Below are positions 12,601 through 20,919 of a stretch of DNA of 64,000 bases, one piece after another. The stretch is from Paroedura picta (Eukaryota; Chordata; Lepidosauria; Squamata; Gekkonidae). The number at the start of each line of letters is the position of its first letter. Within the stretch, counting starts at the first letter, position 1. Under the pieces are notes generated by a model that saw only the letters and a list, made by a program, of their open reading frames with translations, had not been told where the DNA came from and searched no databases. The DNA is taken from contig NC_135381.1 in NCBI RefSeq assembly GCF_049243985.1, positions 21,934,345-21,998,344 of the forward strand. Reading direction: 5' to 3'. A program made the translations under genes and the position numbers.

Positions 12601-15600
12601 GAGTGCTTGCACTCGAAAGCTCATGCCCTGAATAAATCTGAGTTGGTCTTAAAGGTGCTACTGCACTCTGATTTTACCATCCACTTCACTTTGGCACTGT
12701 CATAGATAGAATCATAGAGTTGGAAAGGATCTCCAGGGTAATCTAGTCCAACCCCCTGCAAACTGCAGGAACTAACAACTACCTGCCTACCCATAATGAC
12801 CCCAATTTCATGCCCAAGTGATTTCCCCCCTCCCCCCAAAAAATCTCCAGGATCCAACCTGGCCTGGAAAAAATTCACCTGTCAGAACACCGTGTGAAAA
12901 GCTGTCAGCCTGAGTGCCAAATTGGGCATTAACTTGGCATCCCAGACTCATGTCTGCTGAGATATAGATAGGTCGGAAGGCAAAAGGAATAGGTATTTAA
13001 CCCTTCCCCCATTCCCACTGAATTCCTCCCTGGGCAGTTTTCTTCCCAGTTGTTTAACTTTGGCTTTGGCATCTGGCTAGGGGAAAAAATAATTTAAAAC
13101 TACTTTGCAGCGGAGAATTGGTGTGTAAAGGAAGGTTCTCTTTGGAGATGTTTCATGGACATCATGCCAGAAAAAGAGAAGCTGCTGGAAAATGTTTATC
13201 TACTGTTATCTCAGCTAATTCCCCATTTCTCAAATGCTTGGAGAAAGAGTGAGATACACACCTGTGGTGTTCCACTAATATCTCCCTTGGGCTTGGTATG
13301 ACACTAAGGCTTAGCATTCCAAACTCTCCTTGCGTATCTCCTGTCCAGAAGGTACCTCCGGAATTCCCAGCCATCAGAGTCTGGCTTCTGGTCACGGGGG
13401 TGAGGGTATTGTGGAGGCAGGCTCTGAGAACACTTTTTAGAGTTTGGGGCCCTCTGTTACTTTCAGCAAGAAAAGTAGGGGAGAAATTGGATGGAGTAGG
13501 GGGAGAGGTGTATCTTTTCCATGGCATCAAGAACTATAACCTTTTGTCATGAGTAATTAGTTGTTCTGATAAAGGAGTTCTGTCTGTTTTTTCGGCAAAT
13601 TCTGAGGGAAATTTAAATACTTTTTCCCTAGGATTTATCTCGGAGTCCAGTCAATGATGCAGATGATTGGAGTTTGACGTTGGTCTCATATGTGGGCTGT
13701 GGCATTTCCTCCATTTTCCTGGGTTTGGCATTAGTGTTATATCTTTCCATTGAGTGAGTAGATTTATCTGCAATGTGCATGTTTCTAGATGCTGGATTGA
13801 TGTTCTTGCCAATAAAGAAAATAATGGCTCATGTGCAGATGCTACATTCCAACATTTGCAAAATTGTGAACCCTGACCATTGTAACGTCAACCCAAATTT
13901 TGGAATGACATGAATGATTTCTGGGGCGCAGGTGCTCCCTCCTCCCCTTCCTTCCCCTTTCGCATTTCCAGTCCCCTCCCAAACTTTTTCGTTCTCAGCA
14001 AACCAAAGGATCACTTGATGAGAACATCAAAAGCAGCCCCTCTGCTTCTTTTCCTGATAAGTGAAACTATTGCCAATTAAGATACACCCATGCACACACA
14101 ATTACATTTGTTAAAGCCACCCAGGGATAGATAGTCACTTTAAGGGCTACCTGATGCCACCCTAAGTCAAATTGCTAGAGCTTCCTGCCATTTAGTTCCA
14201 TAGCATTTCTATACCCAGGGCCAGGGGTAGTCAAACTGCGGCCCTCCAGATGTCCATGGACTACAATTGAATTGAAGTCCAGGGGCATCTGGAGGGCTGC
14301 AGTTTGACTACTCCTGCCCAGGGCCAATGGAAGATTTCCAATCCTGACAACAACAAGTGCTTCATTGCAATGATAGTGCAGGAGGGCAACAGCTTTTCCT
14401 TTCCATTACAGCAAGCTGCGTGAGGACTACCCTTCCAAAATCCTCATCAACCTCTGCCTGGCACTGCTTATGCTCAACCTCCTATTCCTGGTGAATTCGT
14501 GGCTGGCCTCCTTCCACAACCATGGCCTCTGTATTGCTGTTGGTGCTTTTCTCCATTACTTCTTGCTGGTAGCCTTCACCTGGATGGGCTTGGAAGCCAT
14601 CCACATGTACTATGCGCTCATCAAGGTCTTCAATACTTATATTCCTAACTACATACTTAAGTTTTCCATTGCTGGCTGGGGTAAGTAAATGGGGATGGGA
14701 TCTCGTACTTCAGTCTTGGGTAACTTTGTGCTGGCATCCCAGAGAATCCTTAGCTCTGCTTATGAAAGGGTAAAGGCCAAAGGTCTAGAAACAGATGTCG
14801 CAGATAATTGTCAAACATGAATAAGCTATGGAACAGATGCATACAAACATAACTGTTCTCAAACACCTAATGGATTTATAGCACATTTCACACACCTGAT
14901 CCCTTGGTGCACTGTGGTACAAAAACTAAACATTTGTTTGTTTGTTTGTTTTGCTTGCTTGCTTACTGACTTACTTATTTCTGGAGAGGCAGACACACAG
15001 TAGAGAAGGAAAGCAAGAGTCAAGAGGCTGGCGCACGTGGTGGGAAATCCTACTGGATACAACTTTTGTTCTATTCATCCACTATCGTCCCAGTTAATGA
15101 GCGCTTTTGGCCTTCTCTGGCTTGTGCTCCTGGAAGACTTCTATTAAAATCTGGCCTTTGTCACAAACTCATTTGGTAGCCTTAGACTGGTCACTCTCTC
15201 AAACATACTATAGAGAAATTAATAATCCTCTATCTCGTATTGTTGTTGCAAAAGTTGTAGAAAGACAATGTGTACCGCACATTGACATGCAAAGTGCTTT
15301 CTAAACACTGAATGCAGTTTTCTCTCCTATGCCATTAGGAATACCAGCAGTTATTGTTACGATTGTCCTCAGTATCAGAACAGACTTCTATGGGAGCAGA
15401 AGCAACAGCAGCTCACTCACACTTTTGTAAGTCTGTTTCACAAACCTTGACTTGTTCCATTCTCCTTTAAAGAACAAAGAAATTGACCAGCAGGAAAGAA
15501 AGGGTTATTGCCCCAATATTCTGTCTTTAATATTTATATCCATCTTTACCATTTCAATTTTACTCTTTGTATCTGATTAATAGATGGGCCAGCTGTTTGC

Positions 15601-18600
15601 ATTTACTTTCCTCAACAGCACATGTTTGCATTGGGAAAAGCACAATCACCCTAGATCTTCAGTGCCATCTTTTTCATGAGTCATAGTGGTTAAGATCATC
15701 AATAATTATTTGTTTGTAGCTGTCAGGACTGATCTCCTACATAACAGGCTCTTTCAAATGGGTAGCCATGTTGGTCTGAAGTAGCACAACAAAATCAGTC
15801 CAGTAGCACCTTTAAGACCAGCAAAGATCTTTGTTGGTCATAACAGACTCTTGGAATCATCTCTTGGTTTCCATGGTGGCACACCTGACATCTACTGTGG
15901 TCTTTTAGACAAATTTAGATGAAAGGGTTAGACAAATTCATGGAGGAGAGATCCATCAGTGGCTATCAGCCTATGAAGGCTAATGCTCAGAAGCATTGTA
16001 CCCCTGAATACCAGTTGCCCATGGGTCAACAATGAGGAAATGCTTTGATAATTGTGTGTGTGAGGTGTCTCAATGGGATATTTGTGGTTGCTGATACCTG
16101 TATTATTGTGTGATTGTTATTTAGTAGTTTTGTGAGGCAACCTGATGGGGATAAGACAAGAGCAGGTCCTCCCTACCAGATCTTGGAAATCAGGGAGACT
16201 CAGAAAAGAGAGTGCATTCCTTAAGAGGCCCAGGGCTCAGCAGCTCTCTCAGGATGGACAAAAAGAGATACTACTTTACAAAGAGAGTAATTAAAATGTG
16301 GGGATTCACTACCAGAAGATGTAGTGAATCCCCACAGGAATAAACAGCTTTAAAGGGGAAGGACAAGTCTATCAATGGCTAATACCTATGGTGATTAAAG
16401 GAAACCTCTACTAAACCTCTGAATCCCAGAACCGAGAGAGGCCTTTATGCCCTATTGTTGGCCGTCCAAAGGAAGTAGCTGTGAGATAGGATGCTGGACT
16501 AGATGGACCATTGGTCTGATCCAGCAGGGCTCTTCTTATGTTCTTAACATGCACCTGGCTTCATTCAGGATTTATTCATACCAACCTAGTCTTTTATGCT
16601 TGCTTACTGGATCTCAGCTTTATATGTTTCCTCCTTCTCATCTTCTGCAGCTGCTGGATTCAGAATGACACAGTTTTCTACATTTCCGTGGTAGCCTATT
16701 TCTGCCTGGTGTTCCTGATAGATCTTGCGATGTTCATCACTATCCTTCTGCAGATCCGTGTCATGAAGAATCAAGGGCGGGCTGACAGTTGGAGCCATGG
16801 CTTTCTCCATGACATAAAGCGTGTGGCCAGCTTGACTTTTTTACTTGGCTTAACATGGGGCTTTGCTTTTTTTGCATGGGGACCGGTTAGGATTTTTTTC
16901 TTCTACCTGTTTGCCATTTGCAACAGTCTTCAAGGTACGCATGAAATATTTCAGTGAGTATATTTGCACATGCTTGCTTGAGCTGCATGCTGTATTCAGC
17001 TGTGTGTGGGCCTATGGAAGTTTGACCCTTGAAATCAACCAGCATTCTGGCTTCTAAAATTTCCTCAGATACTGCCCACATACTTTGCAAGTTCATCTTT
17101 CGCAATCCCTTATGGTCTAGAAATTTGCGAGAAAGAGATAAGGAAAATGAGAAAGAAAAAAGGGGAGAAAATAGGAAGAGAAAGCAAGGAAGCTGTGTCA
17201 GGATCCTGAATTATCCCCCTGCTTGGACAAAGAGGTCCAAATGATGAATGTCAAGTCATCTGGGGTGTTCTTGTGGAATGGCCCGCCTGCAACGCTGTTT
17301 TTAATTCACCTACATGCTATTGTCTCCAATTGGAGATGCTGATGTGAATGAAATTGATGGAGAAGTCCTTATTCTACTCCTGACTGCTTGGGGTTCAATG
17401 AACTACAGGCGGTTCAGACTCCAGTGAAAGCTTAAGCAGCAGGGCTGAGAAAGACCACCTCTTGACACTCTGGGGAGTTGGTAAAACTGGCCTGGATGGA
17501 TTATTTGAACATACAAAACTACCTTCTACTGAGTCTGGAGACAACTGGTCCATCAGAATCAGTATTGTCAGATCTTCAGGGTGTCAGGCTGAGGCCTTTC
17601 ACAAAGCCTGACATCTGATCCTTTTCCATTATTGAACCTGGGACCTTCTGTATTCAAAGCAGGCTCTATGCCAGGGGCAATCAACCCCTGGTAGCATTTG
17701 CTGGCAGGGGCTCATGGGAATTGTAGTCCATGAACATCTGGAGGACCACAGGTTGACTACCCCTGCTCTATGCCACTGAGACACAGCACACAGAAGTTAA
17801 CCTTCTGTGTTCATGTGCTGTGTGTGAAATTGAAGAGAACAGCAGCATTTGGGCTGAGGGCAGAGAGAATGAGAAGTACCACTCTGTGTTCTCTTCCCTT
17901 TAGGGTTCTTCCTTTTCTTATTCCACTGTCTCTTGAAGGAGAACATGAGGAAGCAGTGCCAAATGCACTTCTGCTGTGGGAGGTTTAGTCTCCATTATTC
18001 TGGTGAGACAGTTTTGTGAGTTCTCTCCTCCTTCCCCTAAAATGAATTTTGCAGGGACGAAGCCACCGTCATGGTATCAAGTCCCTGTAGCAAGACTGCT
18101 CTGGGTTATAGGGGAATGGTTGTCACTCTATAGTGACAGGATGGGAGCTAGTGGAGTTATAGAGCAAAACAGAGTTGCTCCTGAAGTTCACAGCCACACT
18201 CTTTCCACTCCAGCATCTCCATGATGATTCTGATTCTGGGAGGGAGGGAGGGATGATTGGAATCCTGCCCCCTCTGCCAGGCTCTGGCTCCTCAGTCCTG
18301 CCCAACATTCCCAGTTGTCTTAGTTCAACAGGGGAGGGCATCAATAGGCAACTCTTCCACCTCCTACCTGCGAAAGCCTGAAGCCTCCTCAGTGGCTGGG
18401 TGCAACCTGAGGAGGGTGGGCTTTGGGATGGGGAGGGAGTTCAATGGGGTTTAATGCCATATAGTCCCCCTTCCAAAGTAGCCATTCTTTCCAGGGGAGT
18501 TTTGCCTCAAGTTCAGTTGAAATATCAGGAGATCTCTAGCCATGACCTGGAGGCTGGCAACAGTATTCCTTGGCCTCCTTACTCTCCCATCTGATTTCAG

Positions 18601-20228
18601 AATGGAGTGGCTCCAGCACACATCTGAGATACCAGCATCCACAAAACCCTGAGCGGAAACCATCATCCCATTCTTCACAGTCTGATGGGACCAATTCAAC
18701 ATCGAACAGCTCAGGATCTTTAGCAGGGGCTAGCCCAGATGCTCATGTTGAAACTGGTGAGTGGAAGCAAAGTGTGAGATCTGAGACATTTTAAAATTTA
18801 AGAGGCTTGGGCTGGGCTGGACTGCTAACAAGGAAGGGTAGCCACAGAAATGTGGCCTGGAGCAGACAAGAAGAGAAGGGAAGAACTGAGCCTGGTTCTT
18901 GGTTCCCAGCTTGAGGGGGGTCTGGGACTCCAGGTCCCTCAGGCTTCAGACGTGGAAGGAAGGAGTTCATGCTCACCTAGACCCTCCTCCTGTCAAGATG
19001 CTGCTTGTTTGTCCCTTCTGGCCCTCTCTCTATACAATTTCTGAGTCAAAAGCAGCCCCCAGCCACTTCTTCCTCCTTGGCCTAAGGATTTGTGCTTTTA
19101 AATAAACCCTCGCAGCATTTACATGTTCCCTACCCCTATTACTGGCCAATCAGCCCTTAGAGGCCCCATTTACTTCCCTCCAGCTGGGACCTTACCCCTT
19201 CAACCTCCTGGCCAATGCTGCCTGGGTTGGGACCTTGTTGTGCCTTATGTGCATTCTTGTTAAGCTACAGAGGTGTGATTGACATGGCCACATCTTTTAG
19301 CCGAACCTCCGTCGGTCTGATGGGCAGAAACCGGCTCACAAATGAAAGTTTGTGATGAATTTTGGCTAGTTCATCCTTTGTGAAAGTTTGTGGCTGGTCA
19401 TCCATCATGAACTTTCCACAGATTCCGAGCAATTTATATAAGTTCCTGCTGGTTATTTCATATCTGGAGACATTCCCAGAAAAGGTTGAGGAAGCTTCGT
19501 CTGTTTAGCCTGGAGAGGAGACGACTGAGAGGGGATCAGATAACCATCTTCAAGTATTTAAAAGGCCGCCATATGGAGGATGGAGCAGAGTTGTTCTCTC
19601 TTGCCCCAGAGGGACAGACCAGAATGAATGGGATGAAATGAATTCAAAAGAAATTCCATCTAAACATCCGGAAGAAGTTCCTGACAGTTCGAGTGGTTTC
19701 TCAGTGGAACAGGCTTCCTCGGGAGGTGGTGGGTTCTCCATCTTTGGAAATGTTTGAACAGAGGCCATATGACAGAGAGGCTGATTCTGTGAAGGTCCAA
19801 GGGGGTGGCAGGTTATAGTGGATGAGCGATAGTGTTGTGAGTGCCCTGCATAGTGCAGGGGGTTGGACTAGATGACCCAGGAGGTACCTTCTTCCAACTC
19901 TATGATTCTATGATTCTATTTCTTAATATCCATCTCTGAAGGAAAAACTCTTAGCATACAGGAAAGTAATACTTTAGAGAGTTAAGAGAGATAACTGAGA
20001 TATCAGACCAACTACATTCCTGCCTGATAGTCGGTGTGATATCTCAGTTGAACCCTTTGGTATGTGATTGAAAATGACCCTCTGTATATTTATTTTCCAG
20101 ACCAAATACACTGCAGAACTGAGAGCGCATATTGGTCTTGTCAGCCTTCCAGGCTTCCTCGTGCAAGAAGAATATCACCGGTGGATCTTGAAGTGCATTG
20201 CCTTCAGAAAACCAGGTTTTGGCCTTGA
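1722..20228 (+). CDS. ADGRG4: ADGRG4 (GPR112), adhesion GPCR G4; 3' part of gene, 15-16 exons
   Basis: This is a cell-surface receptor of adhesion GPCR group VIII. The exons encode, in order, the end of a SEA-like region, a HormR-like module, a GAIN domain, the GPS autocleavage site ([10 protein letters not shown]), seven transmembrane helices and a Ser-rich cytoplasmic tail. Splice phases agree at every junction from 1722 to 18756. The piece after GPS (THFGVLLDLS) matches the family's tethered agonist. Helix segments such as [40 protein letters not shown] and [19 protein letters not shown] are typical of ADGRG2/ADGRG4. ADGRG4 is preferred over ADGRG2 because of the IPNYILKF wording and because BRS3 and HTATSF1 follow, as at human Xq26.3. 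The long mucin-like N-terminal exons lie left of the window. The last exon is uncertain. Introns are full of SINE, MITE and LINE pieces, but no exon looks disabled. Confidence 0.93.
2311..2683 (-). mobile_element. hAT-like MITE (CAGTGGTCCCCAACC family)
   Basis: This 373-bp element has inverted ends CAGTGGTCCCCAAYCC and an 8-bp flank pair CACTAGAT/CATTAGAT. It runs in the opposite orientation to the other full copies in the window. Confidence 0.88.
2741..3018 (+). mobile_element. tRNA-derived SINE with TATAAAAACCAACTCTTC-like tail
   Basis: The head GCCAGCTTGCTGTACTGGTT and GGCTTTGATTCCCCACTCC resemble tRNA A and B boxes. The middle GTGACCTTGGGCCAGTCACAG and the tail ending in AACCAACTCTTCTTCTTC are typical of this squamate SINE. 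Confidence 0.8.
3154..3286 (+). CDS. ADGRG4: ADGRG4 exon: HormR-like module, first half
   Basis: The exon lies between TTGCTCTAAG and GTAAGT. It encodes PGTCSES...GRFMWPE...YASC...SASRA, with the Cys spacing and the F-x-WPE pattern of hormone-receptor (HormR) modules. Its length and phase (2 bases in, 2 out) exactly bridge the exons at 1722 and 4335, and the split codon TG/C restores a Cys. Confidence 0.82.
4335..4453 (+). CDS. ADGRG4: ADGRG4 exon: HormR-like module, second half
   Basis: It encodes [20 protein letters not shown] and KNVTISE, the end of the HormR-like module leading into the GAIN domain. The acceptor is TTTTGAAG and the donor G/GTAAGC. It joins in frame to the next exon as [13 protein letters not shown]. 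Confidence 0.88.
4686..4816. mobile_element. Palindromic MITE (GGCCTTTTCTGCACAC family)
   Basis: The two ends (GGCCTTTTCTGCACAC and GTGTGCAAAATAGGCC) are inverted copies, and the inner parts AATGCACTTTCAA and its reverse also pair. No clear target duplication was seen. It lies in ADGRG4 between the exons at 4335 and 5160. Confidence 0.6.
5160..5370 (+). CDS. ADGRG4: ADGRG4 exon: GAIN domain, helical subdomain A
   Basis: It encodes [20 protein letters not shown] and further amphipathic helices typical of GAIN subdomain A. The acceptor is CTGTTACAG and the donor AG/GTAAAG. Two bases are carried into the next exon. A 5S-type SINE lies just after it in the intron. Confidence 0.9.
5421..5625 (+). 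mobile_element. 5S-rRNA-derived SINE
   Basis: CTTGGAAGCCAAGCAGGGTC, GGTTAGTTATTGCATGGAAG and ACCACCAAGGAAGTGCAGGG follow a 5S rRNA gene's internal promoter region. The remainder (GGCAATGGCAAGCCAACTCT, GGCTGTGACTCGATGG) is the usual SINE body. It directly follows an ADGRG4 exon. Confidence 0.85.
5626..7298. other. ADGRG4 intron, mostly unclassified
   Basis: This holds AT-rich sequence, a triple TTCTTTTGGCTAA direct repeat near 5995-6030, and an unclassified GC-richer block at about 6300-6660. No exon was recognised. Confidence 0.5.
7299..7416. mobile_element. Palindromic hAT-type MITE, copy 2
   Basis: The same hairpin element in an ADGRG4 intron, flanked by a perfect 8-bp duplication TCTTAGGG. 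Confidence 0.9.
7907..8072 (+). CDS. ADGRG4: ADGRG4 exon: GAIN domain
   Basis: It encodes [20 protein letters not shown] and further residues through [16 protein letters not shown], the subdomain A/B junction of the GAIN domain. It is bounded by TATGCAG and GTGAGG and ends in phase 0. Confidence 0.92.
8222..8335 (-). mobile_element. LINE 3' end fragment
   Basis: On the minus strand it reads TTGCAATGGCCTTTGGCTAT followed by AGGCAATAAATC, a 3'-terminal wording also seen near 39220 (GGCCTATGGCTATATACAAA). Confidence 0.5.
8388..8524. mobile_element. Palindromic hAT-type MITE, copy 3
   Basis: The same hairpin element, flanked by a perfect 8-bp duplication CTGTAAAA. Confidence 0.9.
8642..8791 (+). 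CDS. ADGRG4: ADGRG4 exon: GAIN domain, subdomain B
   Basis: It encodes [16 protein letters not shown] and [14 protein letters not shown], matching the beta-rich GAIN subdomain B. The acceptor is TTCCCTGCAG and the donor AAG/GTAAAA. It is 150 bp and phase 0 at both ends. Confidence 0.92.
8830..9017 (+). mobile_element. Old tRNA-type SINE fragment
   Basis: Phrases such as CTGACATACCTCACAAGGTT and TGTTGTGAGGATATAATGGG are shared by many reptile SINEs. The head is degraded. Confidence 0.5.
9080..9202 (+). CDS. ADGRG4: ADGRG4 exon: GAIN domain, subdomain B
   Basis: It encodes [20 protein letters not shown] and [12 protein letters not shown], the usual family wording shortly before the GPS. It is bounded by CTTCTAG and GTATAG and is 41 codons in phase 0. 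Confidence 0.92.
9490..9666 (+). mobile_element. L2-like LINE 3' end with (GAT)19 microsatellite tail
   Basis: CCCGCCTCAAGCCTTTGAGG and GGAGGCGGGTAATAAATAAG are the 3' end of an L2/CR1-like LINE, which typically ends in a short-unit repeat. The (GAT)19 run occupies 9610-9666. The next ADGRG4 exon starts at 9696. Confidence 0.75.
9696..9741 (+). CDS. ADGRG4: ADGRG4 exon: first part of GPS motif
   Basis: This short 46-bp exon encodes [15 protein letters not shown], with the conserved C-x-FWD of the GPS motif. The acceptor is CCATTCCAG and the donor GTGAGT. A (GAT)19 microsatellite ends only about 29 bases upstream. Confidence 0.9.
9742..11158. other. ADGRG4 intron without recognised features
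   Basis: Pyrimidine-rich and G-rich tracts (10240-10290, 10600-10625) are present, but no exon or clear repeat was seen. Confidence 0.5.
11159..11262 (+). CDS. ADGRG4: ADGRG4 exon: GPS motif with cleavage site
   Basis: It encodes [14 protein letters not shown] and [15 protein letters not shown]. The GGW, C and C-x-C residues of the GPS and the HL/T cleavage triad are all present, so autoproteolysis should be possible. The donor GTAAGT is followed 53 bases on by a hAT-like MITE. Confidence 0.95.
11315..11690 (+). mobile_element. hAT-like MITE (CAGTGGTCCCCAACC family)
   Basis: A 376-bp copy in ADGRG4 just after the GPS exon. The ends are CAGTGGCCCCCAACC and GGTTGGGGACCACTG. The flanks AGATAACA/AGATAGCA differ by one base. 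Confidence 0.9.
12593..12680 (+). mobile_element. Penelope-like element end with hammerhead-like fold
   Basis: CTGAGGAA (12593-12600), the hairpin GAGTGCTTGCACTC (12601-12614), then GAAAGC (12615-12620), followed by AATAAATCTGAGTTGGTCTT and AAAGGTGCTACTGCACTCTG. This tail is common in reptiles, and the CTGA...stem...GAAA order resembles the hammerhead core known in Penelope-like elements. The family assignment is partly inference. Confidence 0.5.
12706..12880 (-). mobile_element. CR1 LINE 3' end, reverse orientation
   Basis: GAATCATAGAGTTGGAAAGG, then TCTAGTCCAACCCCCTGCAA, is the reverse of the well-known sauropsid CR1 3' end. Confidence 0.85.
13632..13753 (+). CDS. ADGRG4: ADGRG4 exon: tethered agonist end and TM1
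   Basis: It encodes DLSRSPVND followed by [20 protein letters not shown], the first transmembrane helix. It is bounded by TTCCCTAG and GTGAGT, and two bases of a split codon pass to the next exon. Confidence 0.94.
14222..14316. mobile_element. Palindromic hAT-type MITE, copy 4 (shorter, diverged)
   Basis: This 95-bp version has ends CAGGGGTAGTCAAAC and matching reverse, lacks the inner part, and has a perfect 8-bp duplication CCCAGGGC. Confidence 0.9.
14412..14680 (+). CDS. ADGRG4: ADGRG4 exon: TM2-TM3 and start of TM4
   Basis: It encodes [15 protein letters not shown] (loop 1/TM2), a second helix, then [20 protein letters not shown] (TM3) and [13 protein letters not shown]. It includes the conserved extracellular Cys of GLCIAVG. 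The donor is G/GTAAGT. Confidence 0.96.
15339..15426 (+). CDS. ADGRG4: ADGRG4 exon: TM4 and extracellular loop 2
   Basis: It encodes [20 protein letters not shown], the fourth helix and start of loop 2. It is bounded by GCCATTAG and GTAAGT, and the phases fit both neighbours. Confidence 0.92.
15755..15845 (-). mobile_element. Penelope-like tail fragment
   Basis: GGGTAGCCATGTTGGTCTGA then CAGTAGCACCTTTAAGACCA is the reverse of the tail seen at 12620-12680. Confidence 0.5.
15895..16550 (+). mobile_element. CR1-type LINE 3' ends, two overlapping copies
   Basis: About 15895-16020 and 16190-16550 share AAATTCATGGAGGAGAGATC-like and ATCAATGGCTAATACCTATG-like wording. The second ends GACTAGATGGACCATTGGTC, then GATCCAGCAGGGCTCTTCTT, ATGTTCTTA, a 3' end seen throughout squamate genomes. 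It lies about 100 bases before the ADGRG4 TM5-7 exon. Confidence 0.65.
16651..16934 (+). CDS. ADGRG4: ADGRG4 exon: TM5-TM7
   Basis: It encodes [20 protein letters not shown] (loop 2 Cys-Trp and TM5), the third cytoplasmic loop, [19 protein letters not shown] (TM6) and [13 protein letters not shown] (TM7). It is bounded by CTTCTGCAG and GTACGC. Confidence 0.96.
17672..17765. mobile_element. Palindromic hAT-type MITE, copy 5 (one arm reduced)
   Basis: The left arm has lost most of its length but the right arm is full. It is flanked by a perfect 8-bp duplication CTCTATGC. Confidence 0.88.
17904..18002 (+). CDS. ADGRG4: ADGRG4 exon: end of TM7 and helix 8
   Basis: It encodes [20 protein letters not shown] and [13 protein letters not shown], matching the family's TM7 end and the Cys-rich juxtamembrane tail (HLCCG in relatives). 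The acceptor is CCCTTTAG and the donor GTGAGA. Confidence 0.93.
18601..18756 (+). CDS. ADGRG4: ADGRG4 exon: Ser-rich cytoplasmic tail
   Basis: It continues the frame and encodes a hydrophilic tail rich in Ser, Asn and His (for example [19 protein letters not shown]). It is bounded by GATTTCAG and GTGAGT. The tail is poorly conserved in the family, so support is phase and open frame. Confidence 0.78.
19483..19922 (+). mobile_element. CR1 LINE 3' end (last coding part and 3' UTR)
   Basis: CTGTTTAGCCTGGAGAGGAG and AAACATCCGGAAGAAGTTCC lead to TGCAGGGGGTTGGACTAGAT and ACTCTATGATTCTATGATTC, the standard CR1 end with its 8-bp repeats. It is strongly 5'-truncated. Confidence 0.9.
20101..20228 (+). 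CDS. ADGRG4: Candidate last coding exon of ADGRG4
   Basis: A good acceptor (TATTTATTTTCCAG) is followed by a frame that accepts the single base left by exon 18601-18756 and runs 42 codons to TGA ([12 protein letters not shown]...LQKTRFWP). I do not recognise the peptide as an ADGRG4 C-terminus, and an open run this short can occur by chance. An AATAAA lies at 20914, but a MITE stands between them. Confidence 0.42.
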
Positions 20229-20294
20229 GGCCCCAGTGTGGGCCTCCCTGGACGATAGCTTATTTCCAGCCTGGAGACAGTGAATGCTTTAGAG

Positions 20295-20656
20295 CCAGGG
20301 TCATCAACCCCCGGTCTTCGGCCCGGTGGCGGGCCGCAAAGGCCACGGTACCGGGCCGCCGCCAGCCATGCCTGCCTTCCCCCGCTGGCAGCAAGAAGGA
20401 AGGGAAGAGGCAGGCGCAGCCACCGGCATGGCGGTGACGCAAACGCGCACGCGCGCTGTTGCCGAGCATGCGCGTTAGCGCCCCCTAGTGGCAAAAACGT
20501 GCACACGCGGTTGCCACGCATGTGCATTAGCGCCACCTGGTGGCGAAAACACGCATGCGCGACAATTGCGCGTGCACGTTTTCACAGCACCCGGGCCGTC
20601 GGCTCTTCCCTCACTCCGGAGGTGGTCCCTGACCTGAGAAAGGTTGGGGCCCGCTA
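20295..20656 (+). mobile_element. CpG-rich hAT-like MITE with two CTCF-like motifs
   Basis: The termini CCAGGGTCATCAACC and GGTTGGGGCCCGCTA are imperfect inverted repeats, flanked by a perfect 8-bp duplication CTTTAGAG (20287-20294 and 20657-20664). The body is GC-rich with many CpGs and internally repeated units around CGCATGCGC. Reverse complements at 20480-20491 (CCACTAGGGGGC) and 20532-20543 (CCACCAGGTGGC) both fit the CTCF core CCASYAGRKGGC. Confidence 0.82.
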
Positions 20657-20913
20657 CTTTAGAGGATGGAATGTACGACATTATACTCTACTGAGATCCC
20701 TGTTTTCCCTATGGTCCATCCCCAAATCTCCAGGTGTTTCCCAGCCTAGGTCTGGCAACTCTATCCCCCCTTCCTGCTGGTGGCCAGAGGGAATCTATCA
20801 ACTCCGCTTTTGTGGCTTGTTGGACAGCTGTTCAGTTCTTTTGGCTTCAGCAAATGCTTCCTTTAAAGAACCTAGCTTAGAAACCAGTCAGTCAGAAGTG
20901 AAGCAACACAATT

Positions 20914-20919
20914 AATAAA
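20914..20919 (+). terminator. Possible ADGRG4 poly(A) signal
   Basis: AATAAA lies about 690 bases after the candidate ADGRG4 stop. Another at 21867-21872 is equally possible. Support is position only. Confidence 0.25.

Larger units (their letters stand above)
11691..13631. other. ADGRG4 intron after the GPS exon
   Basis: Apart from the Penelope-like tail (12593-12680) and the reversed CR1 end (12706-12880), nothing recognised. Confidence 0.5.

Noticed and set aside
20280-20915. A 211-codon open frame
   Set aside because: It lies mostly in the CpG-rich MITE, where stop codons are rare by composition; no protein family wording.
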